Source: Clostridium sp. DL-VIII
Lineage (GTDB): Bacteria; Bacillota; Clostridia; Clostridiales; Clostridiaceae
Reading direction: 5' to 3'
DNA length: 64,000 nucleotides
Assembly (NCBI RefSeq): GCF_000230835.1
Contig: NZ_CM001240.1
Span: 1,434,501 to 1,498,500 of the forward strand
Under the pieces are notes generated by a model, which made no database searches, had not been told where the DNA came from, and was given only the letters and a program-made list of their open reading frames with translations. The translations under genes and the position numbers were made by a program. Every line of letters starts with the position of its first letter. Position 1 is the first letter of the stretch. Shown in pieces: positions 25,725-34,165 of this stretch.

Positions 25725-27719
25725 ATGCATAATAATGTTTTTCTTTTAGTAAGCAAAATAAGTATAGATAATAGTATGAGAAAGTATATAGTTGGAAGTA
25801 TATTATTAATTATATCTGTAGTTTTTGTGAAACATTTTGAAATTTATCTGCTATTAGATAATGTTATTACAATAGCAGCAATTGTGGCTTTTATGTATGT
25901 CAATATGATAAGAACAAGATTTGTTGATAATACATTTATGAAAGGTTTTGGAATTATGTATTTAATTCTAACTTCAATAATAAGCATAAATTTTATTGGG
26001 ATTATGTCTGTAGTTGAATTTGTTCCAAAACATTATATATTTCTCTTGTGTAGTATTCAAGCTATCTTTGAGTACTGCATAATAGGAAATGTTCTTAGAT
26101 TAAAAAACAGTAATTTAATGAGTCTTATAATCTGTATATTTTATACTGTGATAGTTGCAGTATTACTTGCTGTCGGGGAGGATTACAGAGAGACATTTTT
26201 AATCAATAGTATTGTTTTAAGTTTATTATTAAGTATAGGTATATGTATAACATATTTAAAAAATATTTTAAAAATTAGATCTAAGTTTTCAAGTGAAGAA
26301 GCTACTCAAGTAGTAGTTTATGCAATTTCTATAATGAGCAACTATATAGGGTTGATATCCTTTATTTATGGCTATATTGAAATTACTGAAATTATAATAA
26401 CTATAAAGACTGTTGCTTTGCTAAAGTTTTACAACTATATGACAAGTGAAATACTTTGTAATTCGGCGGAAAAAATTAATAACAATATAGAAATAGCAAT
26501 TAAAACAAAGAAAGATCTTAATAGCATATTAAAAAGGAGAAATGCAATTTTAAAAGATATTAATATTATGATTAAAAGGAGTGGAGATAAAAACAATAAA
26601 TTAATAGATTCTATTTATGGAGGGGTATTTTTATTCTATTCCAATAAGCTTCAATATATAAATAAAAGTGCTTCAGAAACATTAAATATAAGTATAGATG
26701 AAATTTTAGGAATTGATTTATGCGATTTTATAAATAAATATTTTGATATAACTTTAGAGTATATAAAAAAATCACAAAATTATATTCCTTGGGCAAAGAT
26801 GAAAGGCAGCAATTTAGATGTAGAAATATTTTTAATTTCTATAGATAATAATAGTAAAGTTTTATATATTCACGATATAAGTGAAATAAATGAAAATAGA
26901 AAGATAAAAGAGGCGCTTGAAGAATGTCTAAAGGAAGATGAAATTAAAAAAGAATTTTTTGCAAATACTTCTCATGAGCTTAAAACACCTATAAATTTAA
27001 TATTTTCCGCATTACAAGTTGATCAGATTTATTTAAAAGAAAATAATATGGATGGGGTAAACAAGAATAGGAAGATAATAAAACAAAATTGTCTTAGATT
27101 AATAAGGACTATAAATAATTTTATAGATGCTAATAAAATTTCAGAAGGTTACGTAAATCCTGATTGCAGAATATACAATATAGTAGAACTTGTAGAAAGT
27201 GCTGCACTAGCATCAAATAAGTATATAAGATTAATTGAAAATACTTTGACTTTTGATGCAGATGAAGAAGAAATTTATGTATATTGTGATAAGGATATGA
27301 TTACAAGAATTGTACTAAACATACTTTCAAATTCTGTTAAGTATGGAAAAATGGGTGGAAATATAAATGTCAGTGTAAGAAATTATATGGATAATTATGT
27401 GGTTATAAAAATTGAAAATGATGGTTTAAAAATTGATAAGGAAACAATTCCGTATATATTTGATAAATTCACTAAATTGAATAAAGCTTTTAATAGATTG
27501 AAGGAAGGCAGTGGATTAGGTTTGTTTTTAACTAAAGCACTGATTGAGCTTCAAGGCGGAACTATAAAACTTTTATCAGATGAAAGTGGAAATAAATTTA
27601 TAATTACTATGCTTAGAGTAGCGAATCCAGAATATAAAGAATCAATTGAAGATCACTGGAATATGAATCCATTAGAGGAGAAAGTGGATGTAGAATTTTC
27701 TGATATATATATAGAATAA
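25725..27719 (+). CDS. Orphan membrane sensor histidine kinase
   Basis: A 664-residue kinase with an N-terminal membrane domain (residues about 15-240), a PAS-like segment (about 290-390), His417 in FFANTSHELKTPIN, and an HATPase domain with NILSNSVKYGKMGG and GSGLGLFLTKAL. The G1 box is atypical (IENDGLKID instead of DxGxG), so ATP binding may be altered. The C-terminal EKVDVEFSDIYIE closely matches the tail of the kinase at 16529. AAGGAGAG precedes the ATG, which lies 2 bases after the previous kinase stop. The pair may work as a heterodimer; that is inference. Confidence 0.9.
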   Translation: MHNNVFLLVSKISIDNSMRKYIVGSILLIISVVFVKHFEIYLLLDNVITIAAIVAFMYVNMIRTRFVDNTFMKGFGIMYLILTSIISINFIGIMSVVEFVPKHYIFLLCSIQAIFEYCIIGNVLRLKNSNLMSLIICIFYTVIVAVLLAVGEDYRETFLINSIVLSLLLSIGICITYLKNILKIRSKFSSEEATQVVVYAISIMSNYIGLISFIYGYIEITEIIITIKTVALLKFYNYMTSEILCNSAEKINNNIEIAIKTKKDLNSILKRRNAILKDINIMIKRSGDKNNKLIDSIYGGVFLFYSNKLQYINKSASETLNISIDEILGIDLCDFINKYFDITLEYIKKSQNYIPWAKMKGSNLDVEIFLISIDNNSKVLYIHDISEINENRKIKEALEECLKEDEIKKEFFANTSHELKTPINLIFSALQVDQIYLKENNMDGVNKNRKIIKQNCLRLIRTINNFIDANKISEGYVNPDCRIYNIVELVESAALASNKYIRLIENTLTFDADEEEIYVYCDKDMITRIVLNILSNSVKYGKMGGNINVSVRNYMDNYVVIKIENDGLKIDKETIPYIFDKFTKLNKAFNRLKEGSGLGLFLTKALIELQGGTIKLLSDESGNKFIITMLRVANPEYKESIEDHWNMNPLEEKVDVEFSDIYIE

Positions 27720-27731
27720 CAATATAGATAC

Positions 27732-27806
27732 AGTTAAGAGTTAAGGATGAAACTCAAAGAGAAAGCTCGAAAAGCCAATTGCTTTTCTTCCGTAACTCCT
27801 AATTGT
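27732..27806. repeat. Inverted-repeat element, family 3 copy B, probable bidirectional terminator
   Basis: CAGTTAAGAGTTAAGGA pairs with TCCGTAACTCCTAATTG around an inner GAAAAGC/GCTTTTC hairpin. It sits between the convergent kinase and tspO genes, where a two-way terminator is expected. Confidence 0.65.
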
Positions 27807-27809
27807 ATT

Positions 27810-28313
27810 TTACATTTCATTCAGCATCCAGATAAAGAAGTTAAGTGCTGCTGCATATATGAGCCAGATTAAGTATGGAAACATTAATAATGCTGCTTTT
27901 TTACCAGCTTTATCATAAAATCTTTTGATTGTTAAGATTACAAATATAATAAGTATGAATAATTCTAAAAAGGCTAAGCCATAAAGCCTGAAGCCAAAAA
28001 AGATTATTGTCCATAAAAAATTGAGAAGTAATTGTATTAAATATACAAACATTGCAGAACTCACATCAACAGATTTAAACTTTTTTATATATACCATATA
28101 TGAAGCTATTCCCATAAGTATATAGAGAATGGTCCATACAATTGGGAATACTATTGGGGGAGGTGCAAAAAATGGTTTGTTTAAGCTTTTATATATTGAA
28201 CTCATGTTTGGAATTATTAATGATGATATGCCTCCAATCAGAAGAGGAAGTCCTATTGATATAATTAGTGGGATAATTCTAAATTTTCTATTTTTCTCGG
28301 ATTTACCAATCAT
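27810..28313 (-). CDS. tspO: TspO/MBR-family membrane protein
   Basis: A 167-residue protein with five predicted membrane helices after a short basic N-terminus. It has the family's NKPFFAPPPIVFPIVWTILYILMGIASY block (residues about 44-71) and LNFLWTIIFF and WLIYAAALNFFIW segments. TspO proteins bind porphyrins and related ligands and are linked to stress responses. hemW elsewhere in this window shows the cell handles heme-pathway chemistry, but no direct link is visible. A GAGGTGAT site lies 9 bases before the ATG. Confidence 0.92.
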   Translation of the reverse strand: MIGKSEKNRKFRIIPLIISIGLPLLIGGISSLIIPNMSSIYKSLNKPFFAPPPIVFPIVWTILYILMGIASYMVYIKKFKSVDVSSAMFVYLIQLLLNFLWTIIFFGFRLYGLAFLELFILIIFVILTIKRFYDKAGKKAALLMFPYLIWLIYAAALNFFIWMLNEM

Positions 28314-28613
28314 ATATTATATCACCTCGAATTTTAATGGTTCAGATTTTTTCTATTTATAATTAAATATATGTTAGTAAAGACAAACTATGAATGTTGA
28401 TTGAAATTTTTTATTGAAAGATTGCTTTTAAATTTCTTATATAAATAAATATTTCAGAAGTTAGACTTAGATATAGATATAATTATATGTATGTGATTTC
28501 GATTGGTCATCAAATAAGCTATATTCATATTCGGATAATATATATTAAAATTTTCGAAAAAAAAATATATCTATTTTGATATCTAAAGAATATTAATATT
28601 ATATACTATTAAT
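28314..28613. other. AT-rich spacer before the Lon-like gene
   Basis: No gene is seen. A lone 16-base copy of the family 1 terminal repeat (ATATGTATGTGATTTC, about 28482-28497) is present without a partner. Confidence 0.5.
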
Positions 28614-28679
28614 TTAGGGAGGAGTCTGCTTTGAAATATTTTAGTTATATTTAGTTGTAGCTTCAAAGTAGAGCAGAAT
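28614..28679 (+). promoter_or_regulatory. Leader with strong ribosome site, 7-codon frame and inverted repeat
   Basis: TTAGGGAGGAG precedes a TTG at 28631 that opens a 7-codon frame ending at 28654. TCTGC..TTTGAA can pair with TTCAAAG..GCAGA just before the ATG at 28680, which itself has no good ribosome site. This suggests translation of the protease is coupled to, or regulated by, the short frame, though a degraded original start is equally possible. Confidence 0.35.
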
Positions 28680-30986
28680 ATGAAGAAAGAATTAACTCCA
28701 AGTGAAATTATTTTTTGTGCATCTTGCACAGATACAATTAAAAAAAACAAGAATGATAGAATACCTGAATTAACGCCTACTTTAAATAAAATCAAGAAGA
28801 GTTTAACCATTCAAAAAGACGGATACAATATATATTATGTGGATTCATTTTCAAAAGAAAAAATGAAAAAATTAATAGAAAATATCAATGGCGTGTATGA
28901 AACTCTACCTCCGCCTAAAGATATTTGCTATGTGACATCTTTAGATCAACTAAATCCTATTGCTCTATTTTTACCAAATGGTAAAGGTAGTTTACTAAAG
29001 GAAATGATTGAAGATATTAAAGAGAAATATCTTGAATGCATAATAAATTTTTATAGTAACTCTTCAGATGATGAGAAGGAAGAGATAATTGAAGAGATAA
29101 GTGAAAAAAGAAGTAATTATATAACTAAACTCATGGAATCTGCAAAAACTAAAAATTTTGATGTTAAAGCAACTAGCGGTGGATTTGTTTTTATACCATT
29201 AAAGGACGAGGGCAATGAAATGACTGAAAATGAGTATGAAAAGCTAGAATCTACGACCCAGGAAACTATAGAGAGTCAAGCAACAAAATTAAAAAAGGAA
29301 GCAGAAGGTATTTTAGAAGCATTAAAGGACATTGAGATAAGATCAATTGAAAGACTTAAAAATATTTATAAAGATTTTATTAAAAAGAGTATGCAGAAAT
29401 ATAAAGATGATTTATTATTACAATTTATTTCTCAGGATGATGTTTATAAGTATTTGCTTCAAATGTATGATGATGTAGAAGAAAAAATAATCGAATGTTA
29501 TACCATAAATCTAGATGAAGATGAGGAATATATCAAAGAAATATTTTCTAAATATGATGTAAATGTAATTGTTGATAATTCTAGCATAGATCATCCAAGA
29601 GTCATTTATGAAGATGATCCAACCATTACAAATTTAATCGGAAATATTGAATATAGAAACAGTAATGGAGGGTATATCACGGATGTTTCATTGATTAGTG
29701 CAGGCAGTTTGTTAAAGGCTAATGAAGGTTGTTTAATATTAAGATTAAATTCTTTAATAAGCAGTGGGGTAAGTTATTATTATTTAAAAAAGACATTAAT
29801 CCATGGGAAAGTAAGTTACAATTATACCAGGAATTATCTAGAAATGATTTCTATTGCAGGATTGAAGCCGGAATCTATTCCAATAAACCTAAAAGTGATT
29901 TTAATAGGAGATTATGAGAGTTTTAGAATACTTTACGATAATGATGAAGATTTTAAGAGAGTCTTTCCAATTAAAATTGAAGCGGAATCTGAAGTGAAAT
30001 ATAATATAGCTATCAGGAACTCTATTGAATCAATAATTAAAGAAAAAATAAAGAAGGATAATTTATTAGAAATAGCAAATGATGCATTTGATGAAATAAT
30101 AAAATTCTTATCTAGGATTAGTGGAGAAAAATATAAGATATCAGTAGATGATTATTATATAAATAAGCTATTGTATTTAGGTAACAATAATGCAAAAGAA
30201 GCTGGAAGGAAAGTTATAAAGAAACAAGATATAATAGATGTTGCATATGAGGATGAAAAGATTTTGGAAGATATGATGGAAGGGTATAAAAATAGGAAAA
30301 TTTTAATCACCACAAGCGGAAAAATGGTTGGAGTAATCAATGCTCTTTCAGTAGTTGGAAATGGATCGTATAGTTTTGGAAAGCCAATGAGGGTAACATG
30401 TTTGTCATACATGGGTGATGGAAGAATAATAGATATTCATAGGGAATGCAAAATGAGTGGAAATATTCATGAAAAATCTATTAGTATACTTCGGGGATTA
30501 ATAACAAAATTAGTAAGCCCTTATGAAAGGCTTCCGGTAGATCTTCAATTGAGCTTTGAACAAACCTATGGAATGGTTGAAGGTGACAGCGCATCTGTTG
30601 CAGAAATTATTTGTATTCTTTCAGCTTTAAGTCAAAAGCCTATAAGACAAAATATTGCGGTGACTGGCTCTATAAATCAGTTCGGAGAAATTCAGGCAAT
30701 TGGAGGCGTTAATGAGAAAGTTGAGGGGTTTCATAGAGTATGCAGTATAGTAGATAAAATAAATGATAAGGGCGTTTTGATTCCAAGTGCAAATGTAGAT
30801 GAATTAATATTAAGAAGTGAAGTTGAAGAAGATATTAGAAAAAAGAAATTTCACATTTATACAATGGAAACTTTAGATGATGCTATTGAATTATTAATGT
30901 TAAGTGAAGGGGAAACTGTAAAAAGTTTTTATAAAGAAATAGAAAATGAAATGCTAAAATATAAGAGTGGGAAAAAGAAGAAATAG
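28680..30986 (+). CDS. Lon-family (LonB-like) protease with degenerate ATPase region
   Basis: A 768-residue protein. The C-terminal Lon S16 domain keeps the catalytic Ser637 in EGDSASVAE and Lys680 in GGVNEKVEGF, 43 residues apart as in classical Lon. The preceding part aligns with the AAA_32 domain of bacterial LonB-like proteins (CYVTSLDQLNPIALFLPNGKG; NEGCLILRLNSLI). However, the Walker A position reads GYNIYYVDSFSKEKMKKL, with no GxxGxGK/R, and the Walker B position lacks its acidic pair. It is therefore probably an ATP-independent or regulatory Lon. Upstream is the unusual leader at 28614; a terminator follows. Confidence 0.85.
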   Translation: MKKELTPSEIIFCASCTDTIKKNKNDRIPELTPTLNKIKKSLTIQKDGYNIYYVDSFSKEKMKKLIENINGVYETLPPPKDICYVTSLDQLNPIALFLPNGKGSLLKEMIEDIKEKYLECIINFYSNSSDDEKEEIIEEISEKRSNYITKLMESAKTKNFDVKATSGGFVFIPLKDEGNEMTENEYEKLESTTQETIESQATKLKKEAEGILEALKDIEIRSIERLKNIYKDFIKKSMQKYKDDLLLQFISQDDVYKYLLQMYDDVEEKIIECYTINLDEDEEYIKEIFSKYDVNVIVDNSSIDHPRVIYEDDPTITNLIGNIEYRNSNGGYITDVSLISAGSLLKANEGCLILRLNSLISSGVSYYYLKKTLIHGKVSYNYTRNYLEMISIAGLKPESIPINLKVILIGDYESFRILYDNDEDFKRVFPIKIEAESEVKYNIAIRNSIESIIKEKIKKDNLLEIANDAFDEIIKFLSRISGEKYKISVDDYYINKLLYLGNNNAKEAGRKVIKKQDIIDVAYEDEKILEDMMEGYKNRKILITTSGKMVGVINALSVVGNGSYSFGKPMRVTCLSYMGDGRIIDIHRECKMSGNIHEKSISILRGLITKLVSPYERLPVDLQLSFEQTYGMVEGDSASVAEIICILSALSQKPIRQNIAVTGSINQFGEIQAIGGVNEKVEGFHRVCSIVDKINDKGVLIPSANVDELILRSEVEEDIRKKKFHIYTMETLDDAIELLMLSEGETVKSFYKEIENEMLKYKSGKKKK

Positions 30987-31088
30987 TTTAAAGCATGTTT
31001 AGGTAGGAAATTCAAAAAGAAGTTATTAGAAATATAAAATTAATATAGTCTTTTTATTAGATATATATGATAAAAAATAGATGAAAGA

Positions 31089-31133
31089 AAGATATCCCAG
31101 CATGAATTTAAAGTTTGTGCAGGGATATTTTTA
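31089..31133 (+). terminator. Terminator after the Lon-like gene
   Basis: AAGATATCCC and GGGATATTTTT pair around a 23-base loop. Confidence 0.75.
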
Positions 31134-31164
31134 ATATAAAAATAGAAAAAAATGTAAAAAATGT

Positions 31165-31194
31165 TTGACGTTGAACAAAACATTATGCTAAAAT
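31165..31194 (+). promoter_or_regulatory. Sigma-A promoter upstream of the spoIIA region
   Basis: TTGACG and TAAAAT are spaced 18 bases apart with an extended TGC before the -10. It lies 186 bases before spoIIAA and directly ahead of a 27-codon frame. I could not identify a convincing sigma-H promoter. Confidence 0.5.
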
Positions 31195-31209
31195 ATGGTA
31201 AAAGGGAAA

Positions 31210-31293
31210 ATGGATATGAGAAGGAGGCGAAGGGAGGATATCTCTTATTATATAAGTTCACATAATATTATAGGAAGTTACAATGATAATTAG
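31210..31293 (+). CDS. Possible small arginine-rich peptide (27 aa)
   Basis: An ATG 16 bases after the promoter's -10 box opens a 27-residue frame with a run of arginines near its N-terminus (MDMRRRRRED) and a tyrosine-rich tail. The upstream AAAAGGG is weakly SD-like; the next AAGGAGG lies inside the frame and could also serve another start. It may be a leader peptide of the spoIIA transcript or chance; nothing in the sequence decides. Confidence 0.25.
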   Translation: MDMRRRRREDISYYISSHNIIGSYNDN

Positions 31294-31379
31294 GTTATTT
31301 TTCATTGTGAATACCAATAAATGATATTATTTTGAATATTATAAGTTTAAAGTGTTAGTTTGAGATATTCTTAAATAAT

Positions 31380-31715
31380 ATGTATTTGAAATTTGAAAAG
31401 CATGGAAATGCTTTAATAGTTATTCTTAGCGGCGAATTAGATCATAATAGCGCTGAAGAAGTTAGAGTTAGGATAGATGATAGGATTGATAGAGATAATA
31501 TAGATAAAGTTATTTTAAATTTTTCAGAGGTTACCTTCATGGATAGTTCTGGAATAGGAGCCGTTCTTGGAAGATATAAAAAAATATCTAATAAGGGTGG
31601 AAAACTCTGCATTGCAGAACCAAATAAAAACGTTAATAGGATATTTGAACTTGCAGGTTTATATAAAATTATTAAAAATTATAATACTGTAGATGAAGCA
31701 GTAAGGTGCATTTAG
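31380..31715 (+). CDS. spoIIAA: Anti-sigma F factor antagonist SpoIIAA
   Basis: This 111-residue STAS-domain protein, when unphosphorylated, releases SigF from SpoIIAB in the forespore. The phosphorylatable serine lies in the conserved [15 protein letters not shown] segment (residues about 56-70), and the length is standard. The ATG has a poor ribosome site, unusual for this operon head. It is the first gene of spoIIAA-spoIIAB-sigF, which lie only 14 and 10 bases apart. Confidence 0.95.
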   Translation: MYLKFEKHGNALIVILSGELDHNSAEEVRVRIDDRIDRDNIDKVILNFSEVTFMDSSGIGAVLGRYKKISNKGGKLCIAEPNKNVNRIFELAGLYKIIKNYNTVDEAVRCI

Positions 31716-31729
31716 ATGGAGGGGTTATC

Positions 31730-32161
31730 ATGGCTGACAATAAAATGAGCATAGAATTTGTAAGCAAATCTCAAAATGAGGGTTTTGCAAGAGTTGCAGT
31801 TGCGGCTTTTGTTGCTCAATTAGATCCAACAATTGACGAAATCAATGATGTTAAAACGGCAGTATCAGAAGCGGTTACTAATTCTATAATACATGGATAT
31901 GAAAATAGAGAAGACGGAATTATTAAAATCGAAGCAGAGACTAATGAGAATGAAGTAACCATAGCAATTACTGATAAAGGAATTGGCATTGATGATGTAA
32001 AGCAGGCTATGGAACCACTATATACATCAAGACCGGATTTAGAAAGATCAGGTATGGGCTTTACTGTAATGGAAACATTTATGGATGAGTTAGAAGTAGA
32101 GAGTAAAAAGGGAACTGGTACAAAGGTGGTAATTAAGAAGAAATTCAACATGGTAAGTTAG
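31730..32161 (+). CDS. spoIIAB: Anti-sigma F factor / SpoIIAA kinase SpoIIAB
   Basis: SpoIIAB binds SigF and phosphorylates SpoIIAA. It is a GHKL-type ATPase of 143 residues with N box [14 protein letters not shown]1 DKGIGIDDV and G2 RSGMGFTVM. The ATG at 31730 follows GGAGGGG with 5-base spacing and is preferred over earlier in-frame codons that overlap spoIIAA. Placement between its antagonist and its target sigma factor is the canonical arrangement. Confidence 0.96.
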   Translation: MADNKMSIEFVSKSQNEGFARVAVAAFVAQLDPTIDEINDVKTAVSEAVTNSIIHGYENREDGIIKIEAETNENEVTIAITDKGIGIDDVKQAMEPLYTSRPDLERSGMGFTVMETFMDELEVESKKGTGTKVVIKKKFNMVS

Positions 32162-32171
32162 GTGAAATAAT

Positions 32172-32927
32172 ATGGACAAAGAGGATTTAAGTAGAGAGGA
32201 TTATAATTATAATAAGAATCCTGAGTTATTAATTTTAGCAAGAAATGGTGATGCCGATGCAATGAATAAATTAATCGAGATGAATCTGCCATTGGTATCA
32301 TCCATAAGCAAAAAGTTTTTAAATAGGGGATATGACTATGAAGATATATTTCAAATTGGATCAATTGGACTTGTAAAAGCTATAAATAATTTTGATTTAA
32401 CTTATAATGTTAAATTTTCAACTTATGCAGTTCCTATGATTATAGGAGAAATTAAAAGATTTTTAAGAGATGACGGAATGATAAAAGTAAGCCGTAATGT
32501 TAAAAGTCTGGCACGAAAGGTACATTTTTATAAAGAAATTTTAACTAAAAAGCTTAAAAGATCACCAACGATAGAGGAACTTGCGGAATATGCCAATGTT
32601 GATAAAGAAGAGATTTTATTTGCAATAGAATCTTCTAATAGTTTACAGTATTTGTATGATACAATACATCAAGATGATGGAGCACCAGTGCTTTTAATAG
32701 ATAAACTAAGTGAGAAAAGCATAGATGATGGGAATCTCATTGAGAGGATAGCGTTGAAGGAGGCACTTAGAAGCTTAGATAGCAAAGCAAGACAAATTAT
32801 AATGCTGCGCTATTTTAAAGACAAAACCCAGGTTCAAGTGGCTAAAATGCTTGGAATAAGCCAGGTTCAAGTATCAAGAATCGAAAAGAAAGTCTTATCC
32901 GAAATGAAAAAGAAATTAGAAGAATAA
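32172..32927 (+). CDS. sigF: RNA polymerase sigma-F factor (SpoIIAC)
   Basis: SigF directs the first forespore-specific transcription. The 251-residue sigma-70 protein has region 2 (DYEDIFQIGSIGLVKAINNFD and FSTYAVPMIIGEIKRFLRDDG, about residues 56-102), region 3 (RSPTIEELAEYANV) and region 4 (LDSKARQIIMLRYFKDKTQVQVAKMLGISQVQVSRIEKK). A GGTGA site precedes the ATG. No ordinary terminator follows; instead a 200-bp near-palindrome begins 28 bases downstream and may end the transcript. Confidence 0.96.
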   Translation: MDKEDLSREDYNYNKNPELLILARNGDADAMNKLIEMNLPLVSSISKKFLNRGYDYEDIFQIGSIGLVKAINNFDLTYNVKFSTYAVPMIIGEIKRFLRDDGMIKVSRNVKSLARKVHFYKEILTKKLKRSPTIEELAEYANVDKEEILFAIESSNSLQYLYDTIHQDDGAPVLLIDKLSEKSIDDGNLIERIALKEALRSLDSKARQIIMLRYFKDKTQVQVAKMLGISQVQVSRIEKKVLSEMKKKLEE

Positions 32928-32954
32928 ATTCACATTTACAAGACTTAAGACTAG

Positions 32955-33155
32955 TGGCTAGTCAAAATAAGTAACATATTATGCTCCGGCTTCTAAGGCA
33001 TTTACATGGATGATTCTAGGACTAGAAGTTGCACGCAAAAAGCTAGATTCAAAGGCACGCTTTGAACTAGCTTTTTGGAACAACTTCTAGTCGAGAATCA
33101 TTACCATCAAAATTCCAATGAAGCACTTCGCATAACATGTTACTTATTTTTGGTA
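32955..33155. repeat. Long near-palindrome, about 200 bp
   Basis: The outer arms AAAATAAGTAACATATTATGC and GCATAACATGTTACTTATTTT are complementary with one mismatch. Moving inward, GATTCTAGGACTAGAAGTTG matches the complement of CAACTTCTAGTCGAGAATC. The centre, AAAAAGCTAG..TTCAAAG against CTTTGAACTAGCTTTTT, closes on a loop of about 4 bases. Nearly the whole unit folds as one hairpin. It has no ORF and no relative elsewhere in the window. It may be a MITE, or a terminator for sigF. Confidence 0.85.
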
Positions 33156-33317
33156 TAGAAATAAACTTAAGTCTGAGGAAAGTTATATATATTTAATATA
33201 AGTTGAATAAAGAATTTTTATGTATATGGTAAAGAGAATGCATATTTGTTAGAAATAATAAAAAGTTAAACAAATGCAAGCTTCTTTTATATTTAAATTG
33301 TTTTTTATGGTGCATTA

Positions 33318-33360
33318 GCAGGAAGTCTAGCTTCAGCTTGAATTTAGACTGCCTGTTTTT
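33318..33360 (+). terminator. Hairpin with T tract upstream of spoVAC
   Basis: CAGGAAGTCTA pairs with TAGACTGCCTG, followed by TTTTT. It lies in the 641-base gap between sigF and spoVAC; the rest of the gap beyond the palindrome shows no gene. Confidence 0.7.
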
Positions 33361-33568
33361 AGCATGCGTATCAATAATTTATTCTCTAATAGCTATAAAT
33401 CAGAATCTAGAAGACGTATATTTAAAAAATTAATTTTTTACTTTTTGAAAAATCAGTAGCTTTTTCTTTAGCAACTGTAAACTGAGATAACTGTGGGAAA
33501 AAATAACACGACTAATTTTTATGATTGCGCAAATGCTAGATATATAGATAAAAAGGAGGCTGATCATT

Positions 33569-34036
33569 TTGAATATTAATGAAACTATGAAAGAAGAAAA
33601 AGTTAAGCAAAAGTTTCAAACTATGGCAGCTGAAGCTACACCAAAATCTAAAATAATTACAGATTGTTTAAAAGCATTTTTAGTTGGTGGATTAATTTGT
33701 GATGTAGGTCAGTTTATTTATAATACAGCAGTAGGACTTGGATTTCCGGAGGAGCAAGTGATGAATATTGTACCAATAATAATGATATTTTTAGGAGCAC
33801 TACTCACAGGAACAGGCATATATTCAAAGTTAGCCAATTTCGGAGGAGCAGGTACAGTCGTTCCAATAACAGGTTTCTCAAATGCAGTAGTGTCACCAGC
33901 TATAGAGTTTAAGAAAGAGGGCTTTATATTTGGAGTCGCGGCTAAAATGTTTACTATTGCGGGTCCTGTATTAGTATATGGAATTGGAAGCTCTGTGATT
34001 GTAGGGATAATCTATTACATAATTACATTATTTTAA
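33569..34036 (+). CDS. spoVAC: Stage V sporulation protein AC
   Basis: SpoVAC is an inner-membrane part of the channel moving dipicolinic acid into, and later out of, the spore core. The 155-residue protein has hydrophobic segments at about 35-55, 65-85, 110-130 and 135-155. It has the family's FLVGGLICDVGQ, YSKLANFGGAGTVVPITGFSN and PAIEFKKEGFIFGVAAKMF blocks. Translation starts at a TTG 9 bases after GGAGG. It is followed by spoVAD and spoVAE. Expression is expected to be forespore-specific, but I could not mark a sigma-G promoter with confidence. Confidence 0.94.
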   Translation: MNINETMKEEKVKQKFQTMAAEATPKSKIITDCLKAFLVGGLICDVGQFIYNTAVGLGFPEEQVMNIVPIIMIFLGALLTGTGIYSKLANFGGAGTVVPITGFSNAVVSPAIEFKKEGFIFGVAAKMFTIAGPVLVYGIGSSVIVGIIYYIITLF

Positions 34037-34165
34037 AAATAGTTAAAAATGTTTTTAGACAAATATTTTTGAGAAAAATTGAAGACTTTTCAAGATCAAC
34101 TGTAAATCGCCCATAAGATACCTAAAGGGCATAAACTGTAACTGATTGAAGGAGTGGTGTTTAAT

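Noticed and set aside
33360..33568. Sigma-G promoter for spoVAC
   Set aside because: Several loosely matching words exist, but none combines both boxes at acceptable spacing convincingly.
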